Below are positions 1 to 8,300 of a DNA stretch of 64,000 nt, in pieces. How positions within the stretch are numbered: position 1 is the first letter of the stretch; every line of letters starts with the position of its first letter. Under the pieces are notes generated by a model. It worked only from the letters and a program-made list of their open reading frames with translations, was not told where the DNA came from and searched no databases. The DNA is from Corynebacterium sp. TAE3-ERU16 (GTDB lineage: Bacteria; Actinomycetota; Actinomycetes; Mycobacteriales; Mycobacteriaceae): positions 432,192-496,191 of the forward strand of contig NZ_JAHUTN010000001.1 in the NCBI RefSeq assembly GCF_019209935.1. Direction: 5' to 3'. The position numbers were made by a program, and so were the translations under genes.

Positions 1-454
1 CACCAAGCAGCTGAAGGTGACCCGCAACGGCGAGGTGCTGAGGAGTATCCCGATCTCGATGGGGTCAGCACGCTTCCCCACCCCGAACGGCACGTATATC
101 ATCGGCGACCAGCACCCGACACTGGTCATGGACTCGTCGACGTACGGCACACCGGTGGATGATCCGGACGGGTACCGCACGAAGGTCCAGTTCGCGACCC
201 AGATGAGCTACTCCGGAATCTACGTGCACGCGGCTCCATGGTCGGTCTGGGCGCAGGGAAGCCAGAACACGTCCCACGGGTGTCTCAATGTTTCCACGGA
301 CAACGCCCAGTGGTTCCAGAACACGGTCAAACGCGGCGATGTCGTCATCGTCAGCAACACGCAGGGTGGGCAGTTGTCAGGCTGGGACGGTCTCGGGGAC
401 TGGAACATCCCCTGGGAGACCTGGAAGGCCGGAAACGCGGACGAGAATCAGTAG
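1..454 (+). CDS. L,D-transpeptidase (YkuD domain), C-terminal part
   Basis: The gene enters from outside the window; the open frame covers bases 2-454 and ends in TAG. The visible part is the YkuD catalytic domain, with the signature SHGCLNVS whose cysteine is the nucleophile that forms 3-3 peptidoglycan cross-links or attaches proteins outside the membrane. The conserved upstream histidine is seen in GIYVHAAPW. Family members are exported and usually carry Ig-like domains before the catalytic domain; that part and any signal peptide lie upstream and cannot be judged. The tail after the domain is short and ends in an acidic stretch. Confidence 0.9.
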   Translation, partial: TKQLKVTRNGEVLRSIPISMGSARFPTPNGTYIIGDQHPTLVMDSSTYGTPVDDPDGYRTKVQFATQMSYSGIYVHAAPWSVWAQGSQNTSHGCLNVSTDNAQWFQNTVKRGDVVIVSNTQGGQLSGWDGLGDWNIPWETWKAGNADENQ

Positions 455-461
455 CCTCTTC

Positions 462-507
462 AGAGGATCAGGCCCACCCCGGTAACCCGGGGTGGGCCTG
501 ATCCTCT
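462..507. terminator. Bidirectional hairpin terminator
   Basis: Near-perfect inverted repeat with arms AGAGGATCAGGCCCACCCC and its complement around a short loop, followed by TTTG. It lies between the convergent L,D-transpeptidase and DUF3618 genes, so it can stop transcripts from both sides. Confidence 0.85.
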
Positions 508-530
508 TTGATCTTGTCCAGACGGGGTGT

Positions 531-812
531 CTAGGAGAGACGCTCGGAGAGCATACGCTGCAGCTCCTTGAGATCGCTGCTCTTCTTGCGGGAGCGGTAG
601 ACCCCGAAGGCAACGGCCAGGACCACGGCGCCGGCGACACCGGCGAGGATCTTCTGGACCTTCGGGTCGTTCAGCTTGTCGGTGGCGGAACGCTTGGCGT
701 CGTCCACGATGTTCTCCGGACGGCCGCGCTCTGCGAGCTGGTCCAGGGTGGAGGCGAACTGCCGGCGGGTGCGGTCGAGCTCGCGCTGGATGTCTTCGAT
801 GTCACGTGCCAC
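531..812 (-). CDS. DUF3618 small membrane protein
   Basis: A 93-residue protein. The N-terminal half is a charged amphipathic helix (IEDIQRELDRTRRQFASTLDQL) typical of DUF3618. One membrane segment follows at about residues 54-72 (KILAGVAGAVVLAVAFGVY), then a basic cytoplasmic tail with RSRKK. The family is widespread in actinobacteria and has no firmly assigned function. It is convergent with the L,D-transpeptidase gene and divergent from bcp. Confidence 0.8.
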   Translation of the reverse strand: MARDIEDIQRELDRTRRQFASTLDQLAERGRPENIVDDAKRSATDKLNDPKVQKILAGVAGAVVLAVAFGVYRSRKKSSDLKELQRMLSERLS

Positions 813-969
813 GGATGAACTCCCGGTTTTAATTGTGGTGGTCAGTCTTACGATGCCTCCAACGGTAGTTCATGGGAGGGGTGACGCGCACCTGGGCGAC
901 GAAGGTGCACGGGCGGACGCAGTGGCGATCGAGGGAGAATCCGGTCTTAACTCCGGAATCGGGGCCGGG

Positions 970-975
970 TAAGGT
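970..975 (+). promoter_or_regulatory. Candidate -10 box for bcp
   Basis: TAAGGT ends 7 bases before the bcp ATG, consistent with a leaderless transcript; the same AAGG could instead act as a weak ribosome binding site. Confidence 0.4.
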
Positions 976-982
976 GATATTC

Positions 983-1483
983 ATGCCCGCGCCTTCGTCA
1001 TCCCCCACGAATACGTCATCTGCTCCCCGACGGTTGGAACCCGGTGATCCGGCGCCGGCGCTCACGCTTCCGGACCACACCGGAAAGACGGTTTCACTGG
1101 AGGATTTCGCCGGGCGCCACGTACTGGTCTACTTCTACCCGAAGGCCGGCACCCCGGGGTGCACGAAGGAAGCGTGTGATTTCCGGGACAACCTGTCCGA
1201 CTTCACCGATCTCGGTATCACGGTCCTGGGTGTCTCCCCGGACTCTCCTGACGCACTCGCCGCTTTCCGGGAGGACGAGGACCTGCCGTTCACCCTTCTC
1301 TCCGATGAATCGCAGGAGACGATGGCGGAGTGGGGCGCGTGGGGCGAGAAGAAGAACTACGGTCGTGTCGTGCAGGGGGTCATCCGCTCCACGATCATCG
1401 TCGGTACCGACGGCCGGGTGGAGTCCGCGCAGTACAACGTTCGCGCCACCGGCCACGTCGCGCGGGTTCTCCGAGGACTGTGA
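983..1483 (+). CDS. bcp: Thioredoxin-dependent peroxiredoxin (BCP/PrxQ)
   Basis: A 166-residue peroxiredoxin that reduces hydrogen and organic peroxides in the cytosol. The peroxidatic Cys60 lies in YPKAGTPGCTKEAC and a second Cys65 is spaced C-x4-C, the PrxQ arrangement in which Cys65 is the resolving cysteine. The start at 983 is chosen because the peroxiredoxin fold begins at about residue 18 and a -10 or AAGG motif lies just upstream; a longer in-frame extension to 872 has no family similarity. The next gene (TetR) starts 13 bases downstream, so the two probably share a transcript. Confidence 0.92.
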   Translation: MPAPSSSPTNTSSAPRRLEPGDPAPALTLPDHTGKTVSLEDFAGRHVLVYFYPKAGTPGCTKEACDFRDNLSDFTDLGITVLGVSPDSPDALAAFREDEDLPFTLLSDESQETMAEWGAWGEKKNYGRVVQGVIRSTIIVGTDGRVESAQYNVRATGHVARVLRGL

Positions 1484-1496
1484 CCGGGATACGCCG

Positions 1497-2159
1497 ATGA
1501 CACCTCGTTCCACTCCCCCGAGCGACCAGAATTCGACGGAGATCCTCGTCCCGCGCAGACGCCCGGCTCAACAGCGGTCACGCGAGAGGTTCAACCGCAT
1601 CCTCACAGCGGCACGGAGTGTCCTCGTGGATGTCGGGTTCGAGTCCTTCACCTTCGACGAGGTCGCGCGGCGCGCAGAGGTCCCCATCGGCACGCTCTAC
1701 CAGTTCTTCGCGAACAAGTACGTCCTGATCTGTGAGCTGGACCGCCAGGACACCGCCGGTGTCGTGGCCGAGCTCGACACCTTCGCCCACCAGGTACCGG
1801 CCCTCCAGTGGCCCGAGTTCCTCGATGAGTTCATCGAGCACGTCGCGAAGCTGTGGCACGACGACCCCTCAAGACGAGCGGTCTGGCACGCGATCCAGTC
1901 CACCCCGGCCACCCGGGCCACGGCCGCTGCGACGGAGTCCGAGGTACTCGAGATCATCGCGGAGGCGATGCGCCCCTTGGCGAGTCACGCAACCGACGAA
2001 CAACGGGCCGAACTTGCGGCCATCCTCGTCCACACGGCAAGCTCACTGCTCAATTTCGCGGTCCGTGACCCCGGCATCGACAACAGACGCTTCGACTACA
2101 CGGTGAGAGAGATCAAGCGGATGCTCGTCGCGTACCTGTTCTCTGTGGCGCAGGGTTAA
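1497..2159 (+). CDS. fasR: TetR-family regulator, probable FasR
   Basis: A 220-residue TetR regulator. A basic N-terminal leader (PRRRPAQQRSRERFNRIL) precedes the helix-turn-helix at about residues 27-75 (FTFDEVARRAEVPIGTLYQFFANKY); the rest is the variable ligand-binding and dimer domain. In C. glutamicum the fatty-acid repressor FasR lies, as I recall, between bcp and acpS-fas. Here bcp is directly upstream and acpS-fas lie beyond the CRISPR locus, so FasR is the best call. If so it would repress fas and acetyl-CoA carboxylase genes in response to acyl-CoA. The identity rests on context plus family and was not tested by alignment. Confidence 0.72.
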   Translation: MTPRSTPPSDQNSTEILVPRRRPAQQRSRERFNRILTAARSVLVDVGFESFTFDEVARRAEVPIGTLYQFFANKYVLICELDRQDTAGVVAELDTFAHQVPALQWPEFLDEFIEHVAKLWHDDPSRRAVWHAIQSTPATRATAAATESEVLEIIAEAMRPLASHATDEQRAELAAILVHTASSLLNFAVRDPGIDNRRFDYTVREIKRMLVAYLFSVAQG

Positions 2160-2543
2160 CTCAAAGCCAGAGACCCACGACCCGTTGCCTCCATCGAACG
2201 GCCAGCCCACCACTGTCTATCACGATTTGTTCGAACGCTTCTCCCAAACAAGTTCACGCTGAAGCATGCATTTAAAACGCTATCAAAGATAAAGAACGAT
2301 TACACGATTCTCGCCGATCAATAACCAGCATAACTTCCAAACCCACATAACGGACTATTTCCCACGTAGGAAACGTCCCCAAACCATCCCGACAACCCGA
2401 AACAAAATAATTAAAAAATACACACCACCAAATATCGTTCGAAACCTAGTCCAATTTAACACCTTCTCAAATTAAAATACGATAGATTTAAACTATCCCG
2501 CATCGCCTCAACACCCCCTCCAAATAATACATACCAAGGGAAC
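2160..2543. other. AT-rich non-coding flank of the CRISPR array
   Basis: There is no plausible gene in these 384 bases. From about 2260 the composition becomes strikingly AT-rich, with A-runs such as AAAATAATTAAAAAATAC, against strongly GC-rich surroundings. It contains a 17-base inverted repeat (GATAG-ATTTAAA-CTATC) at 2481-2497. It lies outside the degenerate terminal repeat, at the transcription-upstream and probably oldest end of the array. Confidence 0.6.
2481..2497. repeat. Short inverted repeat in AT-rich flank
   Basis: GATAG and CTATC arms around ATTTAAA. No function can be assigned; it could be a protein-binding site. Confidence 0.4.
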
Positions 2544-2579
2544 GGATATAATCCTTTCTCATTACCCTTGATATACTTC
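2544..2579 (+). repeat. Degenerate terminal CRISPR repeat keeping the promoter half
   Basis: Aligned to the consensus it differs at 10 of 36 positions: seven consecutive (positions 2-8) plus 11, 19 and 25. The last 11 bases, including TGATATACTTC, are intact. No spacer precedes it, so its tracrRNA-pairing half is never needed, while its 3' promoter half is still needed for spacer 1. Confidence 0.85.
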
Positions 2580-4052
2580 TCGACAGCAAGGTGAGCGGTT
2601 TTGAGCTGGCCGGGGTTCATTTCTCACTACCCCTGATATACTTCGAGCTTCGGGATGGGGACGATCACGAGCGCTGGGGTTCATTTCTCACTACCCCTGA
2701 TATACTTCCCAGCGACCGGATGGCCTCCACGCTGTTGCTGGGGTTCATTTCTCACTACCCCTGATATACTTCAACTAACTGGGCGAGCGCCAGGGCACGC
2801 GCTGGGGTTCATTTCTCACTACCCCTGATATACTTCACCCTCATCCCCGGCACATACGCGGTATGCTGGGGTTCATTTCTCACTACCCCTGATATACTTC
2901 TCATGTAGTCCGGCCCGTGGAGGATGATGCTGGGGTTCATTTCTCACTACCCCTGATATACTTCTGCGTGGCGAGGCCAGCGACTTTGCCGTGCTGGGGT
3001 TCATTTCTCACTACCCCTGATATACTTCAAGATTAGTGGTCAACCCGACACTGTTGGCTGGGGTTCATTTCTCACTACCCCTGATATACTTCACAACCCG
3101 AGAGGACACACCATGTTGGAGCTGGGGTTCATTTCTCACTACCCCTGATATACTTCCGTGCCGTGCGCTGGTGTTCCCGGGCGGGCTGGGGTTCATTTCT
3201 CACTACCCCTGATATACTTCTCGCCGCATCATCACCCATTCTCAGCCAGCTGGGGTTCATTTCTCACTACCCCTGATATACTTCTCAGCGCTGGAAAACC
3301 GATCGGCTTTCAGCTGGGGTTCATTTCTCACTACCCCTGATATACTTCCCGATCACCGAGGGCATCGTCCTCGTCCGCTGGGGTTCATTTCTCACTACCC
3401 CTGATATACTTCACTCCCGGCCGATGCCGCCCAGCTCGTCGCTGGGGTTCATTTCTCACTACCCCTGATATACTTCTTTACGAAGAATCTGGGTTGAGGG
3501 CTATGCTGGGGTTCATTTCTCACTACCCCTGATATACTTCACGACGATGAAAACCCTACCCAGACTGCGCTGGGGTTCATTTCTCACTACCCCTGATATA
3601 CTTCCCGGGTTAAGATTGTCCTTCAACTCTGTGCTGGGGTTCATTTCTCACTACCCCTGATATACTTCTACCCGCTTAGCGTACCAAGCCTACGGCGCTG
3701 GGGTTCATTTCTCACTACCCCTGATATACTTCGTCTACCAGCTACTCTCATCCACCTATGGCTGGGGTTCATTTCTCACTACCCCTGATATACTTCCATC
3801 GTCGGCCTGGCGCTCACGGTCGGTGCTGGGGTTCATTTCTCACTACCCCTGATATACTTCACGCCGAATCCCTCGGGGTCAAAACCTCGCTGGGGTTCAT
3901 TTCTCACTACCCCTGATATACTTCACGCCGGTGTCACCACGCCGGGCGGTCGGCTGGGGTTCATTTCTCACTACCCCTGATATACTTCACTTTCTCGGAA
4001 TAGGACTAACTCGAATGCTGGGGTTCATTTCTCACTACCCCTGATATACTTC
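2544..4052 (+). CRISPR. Type II-C CRISPR array, 24 repeats and 23 spacers
   Basis: Twenty-three 36-base repeats start at 2609 and then every 64 bases to 4017, preceded by one degenerate repeat at 2544. The repeat begins GCTGGGGTTCATTTCTC and ends CCTGATATACTTC. I see one variant base in the repeat at 2609 (GCC for GCT) and none in the others. Spacers are all 28 bases except the first (29). The crRNA strand is plus: the 5' half of the repeat pairs with the tracrRNA upstream of cas9, so a crRNA is spacer followed by repeat. Each repeat ends in an extended -10 motif, TGATATACT, so transcription probably starts within each spacer, as known for Neisseria type II-C arrays. The array points toward the convergent cas2 gene. 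Confidence 0.98.
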
Positions 4053-4102
4053 AGTATGCTCAAAAATAGGTCCCTGAACTCGGTGTTTAACTCGACCCTC
4101 AG
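4053..4102. other. Short gap between array and cas2, candidate leader
   Basis: Only 50 bases separate the last perfect repeat from the cas2 stop codon. Since the decayed repeat is at the other end, this side is the likely integration end. The sequence is AT-richer, with CTCAAAAATAGG; I see no convincing terminator. Confidence 0.4.
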
Positions 4103-4432
4103 CTAGAAAATTGTGAGTTGAGACGGTTGCTCCTCTTGGTTTGTGGGCATAGCGCTCGAAAAACGGAGCGCCTTCGCCCACTGGTTGTCCGTTATGGAGA
4201 CAATGCGGACGTCACCCCCTGGGGGCAACGTTGCTTTAACTGCGGTCACTATCTGGTTCAGGCGCGAAGCTAGCGGTAAGTACTGCACGTACACGCTAAG
4301 CTGTGCCATGCAAAACCCCAGGTCCAGCAGCTCATTTCGAAAGCGATTGGCGGCGGACCTTTGACTCTTCGTCTTCACGGGTAGATCGAACATGACCAGA
4401 CACCACACCGGTTCACTCCCCTTTGCAGGCAT
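4103..4432 (-). CDS. cas2: CRISPR-associated endoribonuclease-like Cas2
   Basis: A 109-residue Cas2 with the ferredoxin-like fold. The conserved metal-site aspartate is Asp16 at the end of the first strand (WCLVMFDLP), and VRIVSITDNQW is the usual late strand. Cas2 forms the scaffold of the Cas1-Cas2 integrase that inserts new spacers. Its start overlaps the cas1 3' end by 20 bases, so the two are translated from one mRNA. The length is usual for type II Cas2. Codon use is less GC-rich than in neighbouring housekeeping genes. Confidence 0.95.
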   Translation of the reverse strand: MPAKGSEPVWCLVMFDLPVKTKSQRSAANRFRNELLDLGFCMAQLSVYVQYLPLASRLNQIVTAVKATLPPGGDVRIVSITDNQWAKALRFSSAMPTNQEEQPSQLTIF

Positions 4433-5342
4433 CTAATCCACCCCGCCAGATAGGAACCGCTAGCGTTTTTCGATTCGCTTCAACATATAACCCGTATTCC
4501 TGGCAAAATGCCGTGAGAACCGTCGGAATCGTCTCCCCGGTGTCCTCGAACACGCCTGTCACAGCTCCGACCAATCCTCGCTTCACCTCAGGATCACCCA
4601 TCTCAGTACCATGCTCGGTACAGTGAGCTAGAACGTAAGCATCAACCGCCGGTCTGAATGGCTCAATAAGATCATCGACGAGTGCGTACGGATTATCACG
4701 GCGCCGATGGAAAACAGCTAGCGTTCCGCAGAGCCCCGCAGACACGATTGCACGGATACCGTGACCTCGTAGGACGGTGTAGGCGTAATCGAGACATCCG
4801 TTCAGTCCCCCTTCATGGGCGCCCGGATTTCTCGCGAATCCAATTTCACGCTGTGAGACCGTACGCCAGTACCTTTTAGCCGCGACAGCTTCAGTGTTGT
4901 TCGGGTCTCCCGACTTCACCGTTTTTGCCAGGTTTGCAAGGGCCTCCGAAGTTGACCAGGATACGCTTCTGATCGTTGCTGCTTGTCCGCTAATTTTCGC
5001 TCTGACGATGCGCCCCCAGGCATTCTTACGACGTGGGAGTGTAAGCTCCGCCTGGGCACGCTGTCGTGCACCGATTCGAGTGTGATCACGCCACGGTAGG
5101 GCTCCCGCCACGGGTACCCCGCTCCAGTTGCAGACAAGCAGTGGAATATCGTATTCACTTAGTTTGGTCAGCACCGCACCGGAGATAGAAGCGTGGTTCC
5201 CAATGAGAACTACAGCAATCTGGGTGAGGGGAAGCGAGACCTGTTCACAGGCTCCATCCCTCTTAACTAGTAGCCGCCCGCGTCGATACACGATGCTTCC
5301 CTTGAACTCCGTGAAATCAAGCACACGCCATCCCGGATTCAC
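4413..5342 (-). CDS. cas1: CRISPR integrase Cas1 (type II)
   Basis: A 309-residue Cas1, the metal-dependent integrase for new spacers. The three catalytic positions are visible: Glu151 in NNTEAVAAKRYW, His212 in LCGTLAVFHRRR and Glu227 in LVDDLIEPFRP. The Cas1 signature around residues 180-192 (LNGCLDYAYTVLR) is present. The gene starts 4 bases after the cas9 stop and overlaps cas2, giving the order cas9-cas1-cas2. No csn2 or cas4 is present, which makes this subtype II-C. Confidence 0.97.
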   Translation of the reverse strand: MNPGWRVLDFTEFKGSIVYRRGRLLVKRDGACEQVSLPLTQIAVVLIGNHASISGAVLTKLSEYDIPLLVCNWSGVPVAGALPWRDHTRIGARQRAQAELTLPRRKNAWGRIVRAKISGQAATIRSVSWSTSEALANLAKTVKSGDPNNTEAVAAKRYWRTVSQREIGFARNPGAHEGGLNGCLDYAYTVLRGHGIRAIVSAGLCGTLAVFHRRRDNPYALVDDLIEPFRPAVDAYVLAHCTEHGTEMGDPEVKRGLVGAVTGVFEDTGETIPTVLTAFCQEYGLYVEANRKTLAVPIWRGGLDACKGE

Positions 5343-5346
5343 CGGA

Positions 5347-8300
5347 CTAAGCTCCTGTCAACCATGCAACCGGGAGATGTGCGGCGCTCTCCAACCGCGG
5401 CCTCCCAAGCGCATCTCTCCGGACTACCACCACAGCTCCTCTTTCGAAGAACTTGTTGACCGTCGGTAACCAGCCGGGTCTATCCACTGTTTTACGCAAT
5501 CCCTCCGAAACGTTTTCACTAAGGCCTTCCGCACTCACTTGCAGCGGACGAAGCCGAAGCTGTTTATTGTTGAAAAAACCATCCAGCCGCCACCTAGTGA
5601 TCGTTCCAACTTCTTCTTGTGCCTGCGCAAGGTGCCCGGTATTGAACGCGTCTGTTTTCACCAGTAGTTCGTCATCAGTTACCAGCCATCCAAGGTATTC
5701 CGCGGTGCCAGCATCAAGTGCCTGCCTCAGTTTGGGTTCTGAATACCTGCGGGTGATGGTCTGTGGGGCGAGGTCTACCTCGAAGAGGTCCTGATCACGG
5801 TATTTCTGAAGATCAATCGTGTACACCCTCATCATTCCGTAGGCCATCTTCTTTCCCGCTGGGTAGCGGTAGATACGGGCATGATGGAACGACGATCCCA
5901 GCTCTGCGTATCCTCCCCGGACCGCTAAGGACGCTGCATTGATCGGGAACACTGTGATCGTGTCTCCCCCATTCAACCGACGTCCATGGATACGGATGGT
6001 CCGGTCGGGGTCCTCCGGTAGTCCTTCCTTTGGATCAAAGTCAGGGTGTCTCGTGAGTGCACACCACAGAGCTTCGGTGGAAGCCCTGTCGATATCCTGG
6101 ACGGATATCGCTTCCCCGACCTTCAGCTCCTTGAGTGGACGGATGGTGTCCTCATGTACCGCACCATTGCCCAATCTCAATCGGAGATTCGACATAACGA
6201 CAATCCGGTCTTCATCGAGCGCTTCCTGGAGCAGCCGGGCGAGCACCTTCATTTTCTTCTTCCACATGGAGAACTGAATCTGATGGTGTGTATCGGTACC
6301 GGTGAATTCTTTCCACTGGAGAGGCTCACGGCGGAGTTCCTGATCAAAGCGGAGGTTTTCTCGCTGTGCCAGAACCTCCGCAACGCTCGCGGACATGAGC
6401 GAGACGACTGCGGCGTCCACCGCATGGTGACGGCGATCCAACCGGGTTTTTCCGGTTCCCCCGATGAACTGGAGCCTTTTCTCTATCCCGGATGCTCTTC
6501 GTGCACCGGCGGTGAGTGATCCCCGGTAGACACGGATCTTCGGGTCGCCAGAACCCTCTTGGTGGAGGCGCTGCCAGATACGGGCACGAAGCTCATTGGC
6601 CATCCAGGCGACGGATTCGATGGACCGGTTGTCCAGCTCTTCGTCAACGGTCGCACGTTCCAGACGCTTGCACACCTCAGCCGTGAATTTCCTGAAATCC
6701 CCGATCCTCATGCCGGGGTCTGTGATCCAGTGACGGGTACGCTCCTTCGCCTCCTTGAGGCTGACTCCGTCAATGCCACACTTTTGCGCCCATACAACGA
6801 AGGGGAGATTTCCTTTCGACCTGTTGCACCGACCACAGGTGGCCACGAGGTTCGCCCGGATGTTCGTTGATCCCGCTCCTGCACGGGGAACGATGTGGTC
6901 CATCTCGCAGTTGTTGAAGCCGATGGGTTGGCCACAATACGCGCACTGCCCGTTCTGGCGTTGGACAGATTGGTAGCGCCAGAGATCGGCACGTCGTGTC
7001 CGGCTGCCTTCGATCCCGAGGTTCTTCTGCATCTCGGCGAAGAGCTGATCGTTGCGCTTCGTGCGACGTTGAATGTCGCGGTCGATCTCCCTGCTCTTGG
7101 CCTCACTGATGAAGGCGGCACGAACATGTTCGATGTTCACGCTTTCCGGTGTTCCCCACGTGTCGATGGACGCTTCGAGCCACCGTGCCACCGTTTTCAA
7201 GACTCTGTCCACTGCCGGGTTTCCGACGGGTTCACCGATTCGCGGTGCCGGTGGTTTCCAGTCCGGTGCCACACCGAACTCGCGTCGCCTCGCCTCGTAG
7301 AGGTCCACACCATCGTCGAGCATCACTCGGGTAAGACGTCGGAGTGTGTCCTCTGAGTAAGCTGCCCGTCCCATGGGCAGGTGCAGCTTGTCGAGCTTCT
7401 CCTGCTCAGAGTCATCGAGGGTTGCGAAGAACTCCTGGATCGCCGCGCCCTCTGGCGAATCAAAGTCGTCCACCTCGCCGTTGGCGAGTGCCTTGAGCAT
7501 CGCCACCCGGTGGCTGTCATCGGCTTCTTTCCACCAATTTGCCAGGGGTTTGACGGAGCAGGCGAGAATCTGCCGGTTTGTGTCGTGGACCGGAGGTCGG
7601 GCCCCGGCACGCTCGCCGTCGTCCGTCATTGTCGCGGTACCGAGGAGCCTGCCTCGGTCGATCCCGAGGATCTCCGCTACGCTGTTCCAGTCGGGCTCGA
7701 CCTTGGCCGTCAGGTTCAGGAGGTGATCATTGATCAGATTACGTTCCTCGAGAGTCAGCGCCCGTCGGTCATCGGCCTCACGGATCCGGAGGTTGCCGAT
7801 GAGTGCGGCTATCCGATACCTCTGGAATGCATCCGAAGCCTTCAGAGCACGGCGTTTCCCCGGTTGCAGCGGGTCTTTACCGACCCTCCCGGATGCGGAA
7901 CCCTTAGGTGATTCCGCGACGAAAACCCGCTCTATGATCTTCCGCGTAAGTGCCGCGTCGATACCCTGTTTCGTGCAGATCTCCCGGATCTCCCGGGCAT
8001 GATCGGATTGCTGCAACCGTGCGGAAAGTAGGCCACCTTCACCGCGCAGCTTGTGCTGGCCGAAGCTGGTTGCCGCGACCATCTGTCCGACGGTCGCGGT
8101 CTCAGGGATACGTACACCGGTTGTCTTTGCGATCGTCGTCCGGATCTCTTCGAAGGCTTCACTGGGTGGAACGTCCACCATGAGCGATGAGACCTTGGTG
8201 TACGGGTTACGCCACCCGCGGTGGCGGGCGATGTGACGCAGCGCGATGGACAGTTTCTCACCGAGTTCCACCGGATCATTGATTCTGTGTGCCGCCAGTT

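Noticed and set aside
3158..3340. Open frame inside the CRISPR array
   Set aside because: It merely translates repeats and spacers, giving a periodic peptide.
4053..4102. A csn2 or cas4 gene that would make the locus II-A or II-B
   Set aside because: No frame for either exists between the array and cas2 or between cas9 and acpS, so II-C stands.
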